Shown: positions 32,001-42,599, numbered from the stretch's first letter. The stretch: DNA of 64,000 bases from Entoloma clypeatum (GCA_963565915.1 OY751496.1:2790001-2854000), one strand, 5' to 3'. The notes: generated by a model from the sequence alone, not told the origin. Translations and numbers: made by a program.

Positions 32001-32288
32001 ATGATTCACCCTGTGTTCAACGAGACCCTGTTGTCACCATACAAAACTCCGAAGTACGCCATCCAGAAAAAGAAACCAGCCCCTGATCCGATCATCGTTG
32101 AAGGACGAGAGGAGTACCACGTGTCTACAATCCTAGACTCTCGAAAGTTCCGCGGAAAGATCCAGTACCTCGTCCAGTGGGAAGGATATGGTCCAGAAGA
32201 GAACACATGGGAACCTCGAACTAATGTTCAGAACGCTCAAGATTTGATCCGTGATTTCCATCGGCAGAACCCGTCTCGTCCACAATAA
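29028..32288 (+). pseudogene. pol: GC Pol, second part: RT, RNase H, integrase, chromodomain
   Basis: Resumes the frame cut by CP. RT has FNKMDIMWGYNNVR and YMDDIVVIG (about 29915). RNase H: ETDASGYAIGAVLS. Integrase: HPGQYRTHELL...CDTCQRNK zinc arm, then [22 protein letters not shown] and [15 protein letters not shown]. Chromodomain at about 32080-32280 (EEYHVSTILDSR, YLVQWEGYG). Breaks: TGA at 29792-29794 and 31586-31588, both CGA (Arg) in GC2, and a deletion of about 25 bp with frameshift near 31853 (GC2 keeps SPSRNYRIGDKVW). The rest is closely conserved with GC2 at the protein level. Confidence 0.92.
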
Positions 32289-32421
32289 AAGGCGAGTTCT
32301 CAAAACCCATGGCAGTATCGACCTCATCAGTCAACCACACACCGAGTTCCCCGCTCTAGTCTTCTCCCTGCCCAATATAGCCACCCCATTCTTCTTTTAC
32401 CTTTCAACCATCCTCACCGCC

Positions 32422-32793
32422 ATGTCAAACACCATCGTCACCTCCACCTCCACCACCGACATCAACCCTGCCATCGCCGCTCTTATGAACGAAGCGCTCT
32501 CCATGAGAGACCAAATCCATGCCCTTGAAACTTCCCTCGCCGATCTCCTTCATCGCCAGATGAATATCCGACTCCATTCGTTGTCCAATCTCCCCGTCGC
32601 CCCGACCCCCGAAGAGAAACAAATCCTCGGGAATTACACCAGCACCCTCGTCATTGAGAATCGACGCATTCGGCTGGCCATCAAAGGCCTTGAACTCGCC
32701 GTAGCCATCAACAAGGAGTTGATATATGATTGGAGCCTCAAGGAAAGTCCGAACTGGTCCGATCCCGGCAACAACGAGGGATGGGGACAGTGA
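32422..32793 (+). CDS. GC post-pol accessory ORF (123 aa), coiled-coil-like
   Basis: Small open frame between pol and the 3' LTR. A homologue of 122 aa sits at the same place in GC2 (58266-58634). Conserved blocks are EALSMRDQIHALETS, HRQM-IRLH-LS-LP, EEK-IL-NYT-TL, ENRR-RLA and a C-terminal DW...W-DP...GW. The middle looks helical and heptad-like. No signal peptide, membrane segment or known domain is seen. Conservation over two copies whose LTR U3 regions have diverged argues for a real protein. Expression could use a subgenomic or spliced RNA, reinitiation or an internal promoter; none is visible. Confidence 0.7.
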   Translation: MSNTIVTSTSTTDINPAIAALMNEALSMRDQIHALETSLADLLHRQMNIRLHSLSNLPVAPTPEEKQILGNYTSTLVIENRRIRLAIKGLELAVAINKELIYDWSLKESPNWSDPGNNEGWGQ

Positions 32794-32827
32794 CTCTGTG
32801 AGGACACAGAGCTTGGAGAGGGGAACA

Positions 32828-33197
32828 TGTTACGGACTCTACGGTATGAGGACCATGTCATATCTTTTACTTATCGGCCCGACTCGGCGCCCTCTTACGA
32901 ACTCACTATGTCTAATATCTACTTTCGCAACCTTCGATTCCCAGTCTGACTCATTACATTACTTCGTCATCCCCTTTAGTATACTTTGCTCCCGCGCTGA
33001 CTCACTTTCCGCAGTCAGCTTACTCACTGTACATAGCCTTCCGCAGTACTGACTCATCCGCTACCGCCTATAGTCAGTACCTATATAAACCTCTTGTACT
33101 GTAGTAGATTCCTTAGATTTAGCAATCACATTGCTCTTCGCCTTTCCACTTCCTGCATACTCTGCCCGAACCTTGGAACGGTTTGTTAAGCATAACA
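32828..33197 (+). repeat. GC 3' LTR (370 bp)
   Basis: Same length as 20795-21164 with about six substitutions; preceded by the purine tract GGAGAGGGGAACA. Confidence 0.95.
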
Positions 33198-33202
33198 TAA
33201 TC

Positions 33203-33633
33203 CAAATCATTTCGTCACACGCTGTAGAACTTAAATTACCAAAAACTTGGAAAATCCACCTGGTCATCAATGTATCACGGGTCCGATTATTTAAGGAACC
33301 ACTATTTATATCACAAAGGGTGCAGGCACAAAACCCGATAGTTATCAATGGCGAAGAGGAGTACGATGTCGCTAAAGTTATTGACTCAAGGTTGAAGAGA
33401 GGAAAGCTGGAATATTTAGTGCAATGGGAGGGTCTGACTCAGGACCACAACACGTGGGAACCCGAGGATCACCTAGAACATGCCAAGGAAGTGGTGGAGG
33501 ACTTCTTTAAATTAAACCCAAATGCACCCCGGCGCTTACACAAACATCTTTGAAGGATTGGAATTTAAACCATATGAGAATTTCACGGACACCCCGGACG
33601 ACATCATATCTCGCCTGGAAGTCGAGATCTAGA
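33203..33633 (+). pseudogene. pol: GB Pol, C-terminal part with chromodomain
   Basis: Continuation of GB Pol after GC: ELKLPKTWKIHLV, then the chromodomain (INGEEEYDVAKVIDSR, LEYLVQWEGL, TWEPEDHLEHAKEVV). The present frame stops at 33553, but one frame over the sequence continues as FEGLEFKPYENFTD to a TAG near 33633, matching the GD tail (RLNFIPYENLT). So a 1-nt indel near 33535 truncates the end. Confidence 0.85.
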
Positions 33634-33643
33634 AAGGGGGTAA

Positions 33644-33932
33644 TGTTATGATCGTATTTTCACTTTTCACTTTATCTTATCTTATCTCGATCTTATCTTA
33701 TCCACATCATATCATACGTGAGGACATCTTATCATTATCACGCAGCATGACGCTGCCACAATGCAGCCTCATGGAAATTACATATATAAGTAGGGTACTT
33801 TCACTTGTATTTGATAGCTTGTTCTCTTGAGATTCCCGCTGGGTCTCTTGGCAATACAGTTCTCTCATTATCTTTCCACTTCGTTCCTAAGTTTGGGCTC
33901 GCGATGTCGTTTGACTTAGTGTCGCCTCAACA
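33644..33932 (+). repeat. GB 3' LTR (289 bp)
   Basis: Same length as the 5' LTR; preceded by a purine tract and followed by AATAT. Confidence 0.95.
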
Positions 33933-33954
33933 AATATGGGTTGAAGCCCCAGCT

Positions 33955-34840
33955 CAGATTCATGAGGGACCAAGGGCGAAAGCGCTTGAGGTCGACCCCT
34001 GAGGATGACTGAAGTGAAGAGTCGAACTCTGGGGAGTGACGGTGGTTGTCAAGTGTGAATCATGCAGGAACAGGTGCGATGGCGCTCAAGGTCAATCCAA
34101 GATAACTGGATTGAAAATTTGAACTTTGGGGAGTAAGCATGGTCGCCAAGGGATATCCATAAGAGACAAGGAGCGAAAGCGCTCAAATCTCTACCCAAGA
34201 TAATTGAAATGAAAAGTGGAACTGTGATCGTTTGATGATATTTGTGAGAGACGAGGAGTGAAAGCGCTCAAGGTCAACCCAGGATGACTGGAATGAAAAG
34301 TCGAGCATTGTGGAGTGACCAGTGGTGTTGATGAGAGACGAAAAGTGAAAGCACTCAAGTTCAACCCAGGATGGCTGAAATGAAGAGTCAAACTTTGAGA
34401 AGTGACCAGTGAAATTCATGAAAGATGAACAAAAGCGCTCAAGATCAACCTAAGATAACTGGAATGAAAAGTCGAACTTGAACTTTGAGGAGTGAGGCTG
34501 TGGCTGCCAAGCAATATCCATAAGAGACAGGGAGCAAAAGCGCTCAAAATCTCTCCTAGATAGCTAAGTTGGAGGCCAGATGACCTCAAAGCCCAAGCCA
34601 GACTACTTGACAGGGAAGTTGAAAGTACTGTCAACAATCCAGCTCAGATTCACAAGTAACCAAGGGCGAAAGTGCTTGAGGTTGATCCCTGAGGATGACT
34701 GAAATGAAGAGTTGAACTTTGGAGAGTGACCATGGTCGTCTGATAATCATGAGAACAGGAGCGATAGCGCTCAAGGTTAACCCAAGATGACTGAAACGAA
34801 GAGTCAAACTTTGGGGAGTGACCATGGTTGAGGAGCTCAC
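33955..34840. repeat. Degenerate tandem repeat, about nine units of 85-120 bp
   Basis: Units share AGCGAAAGCGCTCAAG, then a CAACCCAGGATGACTG-like block, then GAATGAAAAGTCGAAC-like and GGGGAGTGACC-like blocks. Unit starts by eye are near 33960, 34070, 34160, 34254, 34341, 34429, 34529, 34660 and 34758. Repeating peptides on the minus strand are by-products. No coding evidence is seen. Confidence 0.8.
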
Positions 34841-35084
34841 TGATGCCACTGTCTGAGTTGTGACTGTGACCTGAGCTCACGCCATTCATAAAAAAACTGC
34901 AGTGGTACATATAGCTACTTTGATCCTAGTACCTATTAGCTTCTTCACTACAATAAATATAATCGGTTTTTAAAAGCGTACAAAGATGGTCAAAAAAAAA
35001 ACTACGGAATGCATTCAGTAAGTCGGGATCCATGACAGTCACTTTCAAAGGAGTCATGAATCAGTGCTAACTTGGTACTCCTGT
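34841..35084. other. Spacer without recognised features
   Basis: AT-rich stretch between the tandem repeat and the next exon-like frames; nothing supported. Confidence 0.5.
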
Positions 35085-35726
35085 CTAACCCATGCTACTG
35101 CACCACCCATTGTGTTTGATAAACCTTGTCCAGAGTGCCCAAGGGCGAGGGCAGGGATTGTGTCCTTCAATTTTGTCCTTTATAATGCCTCGCAGGCTGC
35201 ATTCCATCCTGTATATCAATTGTAACCCTTCACGCAAGGTGCGAGGAGTTCTGTGCTTGGCCACAAAGTCCGGGGGACCATCTGAGGGTGTACTGGGGAC
35301 ACTGTCCTCCTCCTCCCCATCCACTTCAGCCTTGAGAAAAAACTGGCAAGCATGCTGACGATCATATACCTATCAAGTTCAAAGGCTAGTGGATACATAG
35401 CACACCCAGTTCTGACTAGCGGACACATCTGATGGCTCATGGTCGTCGAGTTGGTCTGGGTTGTCCAACCAAACAATCTAAGCATGGCAGTAGACTCGTG
35501 ACCATTCCCTCTCATGGGGCAAGCGACCAGGGCCTGCGCTCGCTGCCACCCTCATCTCGGGTAACTTCAAGGCGAATGTGATGATCCTGCGGTAGGATGT
35601 TGGTAAGATGGCAGTGTTGACACCATTACTTGCCAGGTTTAGGGACCTAGAAAAGTTCCGATATTCCTTTTTGAGTGTAGGTTGCGTATTATTCAAATCA
35701 CCACTTACCTCGCTTTGCGTCCACAT
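35085..35726 (-). pseudogene. Host-like exon remnants of unknown function
   Basis: The best minus-strand segments are IVWLDNPDQLDDHEPSDVS followed by NWVCYVSTSL (about 35475-35390) and, after a gap that could be a small intron, YDRQHACQFFLKAEVDGEEE through RTLREGLQLIYRMECSLRG to TAG at 35085. They look like neighbouring exons of one gene. No domain is recognised. They may be the downstream end of the gene split by GD, which is on the same strand. Confidence 0.35.
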
Positions 35727-35828
35727 CTAATTGAATGTACAATGATAGAATCGATGTACATCGTGTAATAAACTTTTATAAACTAGGTAATATATGGACA
35801 ACAAGCAGTCAATAAGTCCTTAACATGA

Positions 35829-36063
35829 TTATGATGCAAGAAATATACAATGTTCAAACACCTCCTTCAATGGCAAACTCTTGCAGCCACGCACTCCTCT
35901 TGCAATATCCCCTGATTGAAAGTCTTCTTCTCCCTTGTTTCCACGACCAACGCAAGGTCCTTGGCCTGGAGTTTCAAGGTAGTGGTCATCAGTGTCTTTG
36001 AAACCCACATTCTGGGTGACAACCCTACAAACCACGAGGCTCTCTACACCATGTCCCTCATGG
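35829..36063 (-). pseudogene. Host-like ORF, 3' half, split by GD
   Basis: Minus-strand frame that, after removal of GD and one GTGAC copy, continues exactly from FVRWVT (43014-43211) into HEGHGVESLVVCRVVTQNVG, then GFKDTDDHYLETPGQGPCVG. It ends at a stop near 35829. A Gly/Arg-containing end (GDIARGVRGCKSLP) could be real exon or intron. Unknown family. Confidence 0.5.
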
Positions 36064-36068
36064 GTGAC

Positions 36069-36445
36069 TGTTACGAACACTTTTCCATCTTTTCTCTTAT
36101 CTTATCTTATCTCATCTTATCTTATCTGATCGTAGATAATCTCATCTTATCCAGACACATGGACACGGCATGGTAGATGCACAGTAAAGCACAGTACTTA
36201 CGCAGCTGCAGTACCTCATGGAAGATGCATGTTGAGTACCACAACAGTAGTTTACATCAGCAGACCACAGATCGTCCTCATTTATACCACATGTTTAGTA
36301 GTAGTATATAAGGTAGCTAGTTTGAACATGGAACCCCAGTCTTGAGCTGGTTTCTACTGCTTCAAACCTCATTCTAAACCTTTCCTCATCATTACACGTT
36401 TCCTCTCTCGCAAGGCCTGAGTGTTGGTGTTTAGCGTTGCTAACA
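36069..36445 (+). repeat. GD 5' LTR (377 bp)
   Basis: Starts TGTTACGAACAC, ends GTTGCTAACA. CTTAT-repeat U3 resembling the GB LTR, TATATAAG at 36305. Confidence 0.95.
36305..36348 (+). promoter_or_regulatory. GD promoter TATA box and self-primer donor
   Basis: TATATAAG at 36305-36312; exactly 33 nt on, AGTCTTGAGCT (36338-36348) is the reverse complement of 36448-36458. Confidence 0.7.
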
Positions 36446-36447
36446 TT

Positions 36448-36458
36448 AGCTCAAGACT
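36448..36458 (+). other. GD primer-binding site (self-priming type)
   Basis: AGCTCAAGACT, 2 nt inside the 5' LTR; perfect 11-nt complement of 36338-36348. Confidence 0.7.
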
Positions 36459-36950
36459 TGACAGACTCACCTCTTGCACATCATTCCACACATCCTCCAC
36501 TTCCTTCCCTCATCAATCACCATCACCAGTCTAGTCCTCTGTAACGGACCGCCCAGACTCTAGGGCTAAAGAGAACGAACGTGGTTTACACCCACTATAG
36601 TCAGCATTGCCGTTTGAGGTGCTACAGGAAACGTTGAGCCCGTCCTGCACCAAGGTGATCTAAGGCTGATGTAATGAATCTTCGGAGACGTTACTGGCGT
36701 GTGTGCTAGCTTGGAAGAGAAGGCTAGACACGTCTGATTCGCAACAGGTGTAAACATTTCTGGACCCAGAAGCAGTCTAGTGCGCGTAGGGGATCTGACC
36801 GCATAGGCTTCATCTTTCCTAGATCTTCCTCTGTTTGGGTAACCCGACTACCTGAATAGACAGATCGCTCTTTGGGTTTTTACCTTTTAGGTTTTCACAT
36901 ACGTCTAAGTACCATATCAGGGTTGCGCGCCCGGTACAAGACACTATTGA
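36459..36950 (+). other. GD leader RNA, homologous to the GB leader
   Basis: Collinear with 15780-16165 of GB (see that entry). The covarying hairpin is CGTGT (36698-36702), CTAGC (36706-36710) / GCTAG (36723-36727), ACACG (36728-36732). Confidence 0.6.
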
Positions 36951-37319
36951 TACTTCACACTGGCTCCCGTACGCATTCGCAACAACCGTCGGCAGATCCT
37001 TGAATTTCCGACAACCATAACCGCCGTTAACCCACAGTACCACAAAGCGCACAAACCTTACAAATGAGTAGAGGTTTTGTTCATCACAAAGAAACTCAGG
37101 AACAAGGAATACGTATCAGTCGTTCCCAAATACACATACACCCGAGGAATACAAGGACCATTAACCTCTGATCAATTCCTTATCACCGACTATTTCCCCA
37201 TTGTTCCAAAAGATTTCGCTTTCGCAACAGGACCTTACGAAGCGCAAGACCGTTTAGTTTACATATCCCGTCCCACGCGCTTCACCGGAAACGACCCTAA
37301 TTGGTTCTCCGGTCACTAA
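36951..37319 (+). pseudogene. GD 5' small ORF before gag, uncharacterised
   Basis: A frame open from 36951 begins with CTG-GCT-CCC at 36960, where an ATG may once have stood, and reads LAPVRIRNNRRQILEFPTT and then YHKAHKPYK. A TGA at 37065 follows, and the same frame continues VEVLFITKKLRNKEYVSVV through GPLTSDQFLITDYFPIVPKD to TAA at 37317-37319, eight bases before the gag ATG. Together about 120 residues, basic then more hydrophobic. No domain is recognised and no counterpart is seen in GB or GC. Protein-like composition and position suggest a real accessory product that has decayed here; it could also be an upstream regulatory ORF. Confidence 0.45.
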
Positions 37320-37326
37320 AGGAATA

Positions 37327-38584
37327 ATGTCTAACCCCTGGGGGATACAACCCCAAGCAGGGCCGTCAGGTACACATGGGTTACAATACTGGCCTCATCA
37401 GGAATCCCGAGAACCATCTCGCTCTGGCAATACGCCCCCGTCATCGGTCACACCAATTCAGGAAACTGCGCCTCCACCGCCGCAGCAACCACAAGGGTTT
37501 TGGACACAACTTTTCGGACTTATCACACAAATGCTCGCCCTATTTGCTTCTCTAGTACCAATCTGGAAAGCAAATCAAGAAAGCACAAAGGCAATCGCCG
37601 ACGCGGTCGTTCAAATGGCTGGACGACCTCAGGCACAGGTACAGGCACAAACTCCCGGCAGATCTAAATCTACTCAAATCAAATTCCCCACACCGGACCC
37701 TTTTGATGGCAAACCGGAGCAAGCGGAAAAATGGTTGATGAGCATGGTCTTTTATCTTGAAGGAGTACAAGAAAACAACGATGCGCAGAAAAATCCGGTT
37801 CGCACTTTCCCTGATCAAAGGAGGAAAAGCGGACATCGCAACAAACTGGGCAGATGCACGTCGAAGGGAAATTCTTTGTCAACAAGCAACAATGCTTCAG
37901 AACTGGACGGACTTTACGCAACACTTCCTAGAGTACTTCAGGTACACGGAAGAATCCGAAGAAGCACAGATGAAACTGGATGCGTTTACCCAGGGAAGTC
38001 TATCGGCAGAAGCATTTATTACAGTCTTCAAAGGTCTGGCAATTGCATCAGGGTACAGCAACATAGATCTCCTCAACAAATTCAAGATCAAATTGAATAA
38101 ACCCTTGCGACGAAAATTACAGGAAAGAGATGGACTCCAAAACGACTTGGACGCCTGGTATGAAGCTGCAGTTACAGCTGACAGGAATTGGCGTCGCAAT
38201 GTCTTTTGGGACAAACAATATGGTGGAGGATCAGAACCCTCCAAGGATAAAGGAAAGACCCCAGAACGATCTTCGAACAACAATCAGAAACCTCAGGCAC
38301 CGGCTGTCGCAGCGGTACCAAAGGCCCCTGATGCCATGGACGTAGATCGAACTAAAAGGCTGATCACATGTTATAACTGCCAAGAAACTGGACACATCGC
38401 AAAGGACTGTAAAAAGCCAAAAAAGCAGCACTTTGGGAGACGACAGGAAGCAGTACCGGTGGCATCGACTTCGAAAGTCGAAGAAATTAAGGACATCAGC
38501 GCAGATGTGATTATGCAACAGATCGCTGCTATGCAGGATCAGATGGACATTATCGCAAAGGGTTTTCAGCAGGGCAGCAAGTGA
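37327..38584 (+). pseudogene. gag: GD Gag with one 1-nt insertion
   Basis: ATG at 37327 (MSNPWGIQPQAGPSGTH). A Pro/Gln-rich N-terminus is followed by a hydrophobic helix-like segment (QLFGLITQMLALFASLVPIW), then DPFDGKPEQAEKWLMSM. The frame is lost in AAAAA at 37789-37793, where four A would restore it, and resumes as KIRFALSLIKGGKADIATNW. One CCHC knuckle, CYNCQETGHIAKDC (about 38370), then a helical tail to TGA at 38582. The hydrophobic segment is unusual for Gag and might be membrane-associating. Confidence 0.85.
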
Positions 38585-38603
38585 GCACGGACTTGCCCCG
38601 CCC
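38560..38603 (+). promoter_or_regulatory. GD -1 frameshift signal at the gag-pol junction
   Basis: G GGT TTT (38560-38566) in the gag frame, 5-nt spacer, then GGGC (38572-38575), A, GCAAGT (38577-38582), 8-nt loop, ACTTGC (38591-38596), CCC, GCCC (38600-38603). The -1 frame is Pol. The gag stop lies inside the stem. Confidence 0.72.
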
Positions 38604-41600
38604 TAGTAACATAGTTAGGAACACTTCATTTGTATCTATCCCATCCCTTGTAAATAATGAAGATTATAACTCAAATGTTCCTACCTACGTGCACTTTAAC
38701 TACAGGCCTGCAAGCGGCACTCCTGAATTTATCGTGCAACAGCTGATAAATCAAAGAATTGATCATGCCACAGCCACGTTAAAAACCTGGGTGCATGGAT
38801 CAAGAAGAAATGAGGCAACACCTGAGACGGTTCAGCTCTTAAATGACCTGGACGACACGAAAGTGATTGACGCCTTGATTGAGTTGGCACAGCCACAAAA
38901 GTTCATCCGATCAGTAAACAGGGGGAATCAGTTAGATATTCCTTTGACAATGTTTACGCTCGATAACAAAAGATCTTTCACAATGAGAGCTTTACTAGAT
39001 TCTGGATGCACGGGATCCTGTATTGATCGAGCGTTTGTGAATAAAAATCACATATCTACAAAGAAATATCCAATTCCGCTCATGGTATACAATGCGGATG
39101 GCACTGAGAATGCCGGAGGACGGATAGAAGAGTACGTTGATGTGATGATTAAGATAAAGAATCACCAAGAGAGATTACAATTAGCGGTATCGTCTCTTGG
39201 GAAAACAGAAGTCTTTATCAGGCATGAGTGGCTGAAGTTCCACAACCCGGATATTGACTGGAAAACTGGATCTGTCCGATTCACGAGATGTCCTGTGGAG
39301 TGTCTACCAGATGAACTACCAGAAGGATGTGAAGACGAAGATGCCACTCCATTCTTGGAAGACCAGGAACATTTGATAGCGGTCGACTTGGAAGCTCGGC
39401 TGCTGATACACGCGATGACTCAGGTTAAAGAGTTTGTCGAAGAAAAGGATCTTAAAGATAAGATTCCTCAAGAGTACTGGGAATTCCTAGAAGTCTTCGA
39501 GAAGAAGTTGTTCGACGAAATGCCTCCAGAAAGAGAATGGGATCATGCTATTGAGCTGATACCCGACGCAAAGCCATTAGACTGCAAGATATACCCCTTG
39601 AGTCAATCGGAACAGAAACAGCTCGACGAATTCTTAGATGAAAACCTGTCAACTGGAAGGATAAGACCATCAAAGTCACCAATGGCATCACCATTCTTTT
39701 TTATTAAGAAAAAAGATGGAACCCTGAGACCGGTACAAGATTATCGGAAACTAAACGAAATGACGGTGAAAAACAGGTACCCTTTGCCGCTCATTCAGGA
39801 ACTAGTGGACAAGTTGTCTGGAGCTCGTTATTTCTCCAAATTTGATGTACGTTGGGGATATAACAATGTTAGAATCAAGGAAGGGGACAAATGGAAAGCA
39901 GCATTCCGAACCAATCGAGGATTGTTTGAACCCTTAGTAATGTTCTTCGGATTGACAAATTTGCCAAGCACGTTTCAAACAATGATGAACGCGCTTTTCA
40001 AAGACATGATCGATGAAGGATTTGTCATCATATACATGGATGATATACTAGTATTTTCAAAAACACTAGCAGAACACAAGGTTCACGTCAGAAGAGTATT
40101 GGAAAGGTTACGAGAAAACAAATTATTCTTGAAACCAGAAAAATGTGTTTTTAGCGCCCAAGAAGTAGACTTTCTAGGCCTAATAGTATCAGAAAACTCG
40201 GTCAAAGTAGATCCAAAGAAAATCGAAGCAATCAAAGACTGGCCAGTACCAACGGTCAAAAGAGAAATACAACAATTCCTGGGATTTTGTAATTTCTATC
40301 GCCGATTCATTGAGGGATACTCCAAGGTAGCGAAACCTCTTAATGAGTTAACAGGGAAAGCGGAATGGTGTTGGAAACAGGAACAACAGGACGCCTTTAA
40401 TGAATTAAAAAGACGCCTGTCAACCACACCAATTTTAGCGATGCCAAGAAACGACAAGGCATTTAGGGTTGAAGTTGATGCATCAGACTTCGCAATTGGA
40501 GGGATCTTATCACAACAACAAGAGAACAACAAATGGCAACCAGTCGCATTCATATCAAAATCTCTCAATAGTGCAGAAAGGAACTATGAGATTTATGATA
40601 AAGAACTCTTAGCGGTAATGATAGCATTGGAAGAATGGCGTCAATACCTCTTAGGGACCAAGGAACCAGTAGAGATTTTGACAGATCATAAGAATCTTGA
40701 ATATTTCCAGAAACCACAAAAACTTAACCGCAGACAAGCCAGATGGGTAACAGAAATGCAAGATTATAACTTTATCTTGACACATAGATCCGGCAATCAG
40801 AACACTAAAGCGGATATCCTCTTGAGACGAGCAGGACATGAAAGGGGGGTGAATGACAACGAAGACGTCATCCTTCTAAAAGCGGAATATTTTCGATCAA
40901 TCGAGATCCAGGGTTTAGATCAACAGATCTTAAGTCAGATCAAAACAGACAAGGGACGAGAAAACCAAGTCAAACGAAACTTGATGTTGAAGTCCAAGAA
41001 CTGGGAAGAAGTAGATGGGATTGTTTATTGGGAAAATCACATTTACATTCCAAAAATTCCAGAATTACGTGAACAAATCCTCAAACTGGCACATGACTCT
41101 CCATTAACAGGACATCTGGGACAAGCGAAGATGTTTGAAATTGTCACAAGGAATTACTGGTGGCCAAGATTACGGGCCGACATTATCAAATACATTCAAG
41201 GATGTGAGACATGCCAAAGGACCAAAGTAAAGAGGTCTCCGGCAAACACAGAATTACATCCAAACCAAATCCCTGAAAGACCAGGAGAAATGTTCTCAGT
41301 AGACTTCTTAGGACCACTACCAGAATCAGGAGGCTACGACATGATTATGGTAGTAGTGGATCACTTTAACAAGAAAGGACGATTCATACCAGTCAATGCA
41401 GATATCTCAGCACTCGGAACTGCCAAAGAATGGCGCGATAATATATTTTGAGAATATGGAATACCCAAAGGAGTAATCAGTGATCGAGGACCACAGTTTG
41501 CTGCAGAATTCATGAAAGAACTATGTCACATTATTGGAATAAAACAAAACATTTCCACAGCATATCATCTGCAGACAGATGGACAAACTGAAAGGGTCAA

Positions 41601-42450
41601 TCAAGAAATCGAACAATATCTAAGAATATTCATCAACCACAAACAGGATGATTGGTTTGAGTGGTTGGCCATGGCAGAATTCGCTTATAACAATAAAACA
41701 AGTTCAGCCACAGGAGTCACACCATTCTTCTTAGAACGAGGACAACACCCACGAATGGGGTGGGAACCGAATAGGTCAGAAAAGCGACCAGAAGCAGAGG
41801 AGTTTGCGAAACAAATGGCCAAATCACATGAAGAAGCAGAAGCGGCACTAAAGCAAGCAGCTGAAGCTATGAAATGGACCTTTGATAAAAATAAAGGACC
41901 CGTGCGCACATATAAAGAAGGCGACCTAATATATGTCAAGGCAAGCCATATAAAGACCGGACGCCCTGCCAAGAAATTAGATGACCGACGTCTCGGCCCC
42001 TTTCCGATTGTGAGAAAAGTCGGAAACACATCATATAAAGTTGAACTGCCAAAAGTGTGGCAACACTTTGATGTTTTCCACGAATCGATACTCACTCCTT
42101 TCATACCCGCACAATACGCTTCACAACAAAAACCACCACCACCCCCGCCTGAAGTAATCAACGGAGAAACTCAGTACGAAATTGAGAAAATACTAGATTC
42201 AAGAGTCAGGGGACGTGGATTACAATACCTGGTAAAGTGGAGTGGATATCCTATTGAAGAACGCTCATGGGAACCGGCGTCCACCATCAAGATTGACGCG
42301 CCAATCGCAGTAGAAGAATTCCACGCAAACCATCCATCGGCACCGAGACCAATCAACATCCGATTAAACTTCATCCCATACGAAAACCTTACCACTATGC
42401 AACAAACAACCGAGTGGACAGAAGGAAGATGGAACGAGAGTTCATTGTGA
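38563..42450 (+). pseudogene. pol: GD Pol with chromodomain, one premature stop
   Basis: Protease LLDSGCTGSCID (about 38990), RT with KFDVRWGYNNVR and YMDDILVFS (about 40040), RNase H EVDASDFAIGGILS, integrase zinc arm HLGQAKMFEIV...[30 protein letters not shown] and the TDGQTERVNQEIE acidic motif. Chromodomain at about 42160-42340 (YEIEKILDSR, YLVKWSGYP). The only break is TGA at 41449-41451 (NIF-stop-EYGIPKG), an Arg position in relatives. The C-terminus overlaps the next small ORF. Confidence 0.93.
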
Positions 42451-42599
42451 TGATTGTTTTCTATGCAATAATGGTGGGGCTCATGATAGCCATGTGGGTA
42501 ACGGCAGCAAGATATAAAGAAATACGAGAAAACTATCAAGCAAGGCTAATACAGGAGTGCGAGATAGAACTTGAAGAGATTGTGAGGGCACAATCTTAA
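42429..42599 (+). CDS. GD post-pol micro-ORF (56 aa) with one predicted membrane helix
   Basis: ATG at 42429, overlapping the last codons of pol in another frame, TAA at 42597-42599 just before the G-run and 3' LTR. The sequence is MEREFIVMIVFYAIMVGL then MIAMWVTAARYKEIRENY. That is one hydrophobic stretch of about 21 residues followed by a charged, helical tail (CEIELEEIV). The position is where envelope or accessory genes sit in LTR elements, but the product is far too small for an envelope. No second copy is available for comparison, so chance is possible. Confidence 0.45.
   Translation: MEREFIVMIVFYAIMVGLMIAMWVTAARYKEIRENYQARLIQECEIELEEIVRAQS

Larger units (their letters stand above)
20790..33202 (+). 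mobile_element. GC: Ty3/gypsy chromovirus nested in GB
   Basis: Two 370-bp LTRs (20795-21164 and 32828-33197). Flanking 5-mers are TAACC and TAATC, a target duplication with one C-to-T change. Contents: self-primer site, AUG-free leader, gag, frameshift signal, pol (split by CP at 23188/29028), a small post-pol ORF, a purine tract (GGAGAGGGGAA) and the 3' LTR. The LTRs differ at about six positions by eye. GC2 (52493-59019) is a second member of the family. GC is dead: TGA at 29792 and 31586 and a deletion near 31853. Confidence 0.95.
15330..33937 (+). mobile_element. GB: Ty3/gypsy chromovirus, interrupted by nested GC and CP
   Basis: Two 289-bp LTRs (15335-15623 and 33644-33932) flanked by the perfect duplication AATAT (15330-15334 and 33933-33937). 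Between them lie a long structured leader, gag, pol and a purine tract (AGAAAGGGGGTAA, 33631-33643). GC splits pol at 20794/33203. By eye the two LTRs differ at about 11 positions (near 4%), more than those of GC or CP, as the nesting order requires. Several TGA codons and indels show GB is dead. Confidence 0.95.
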
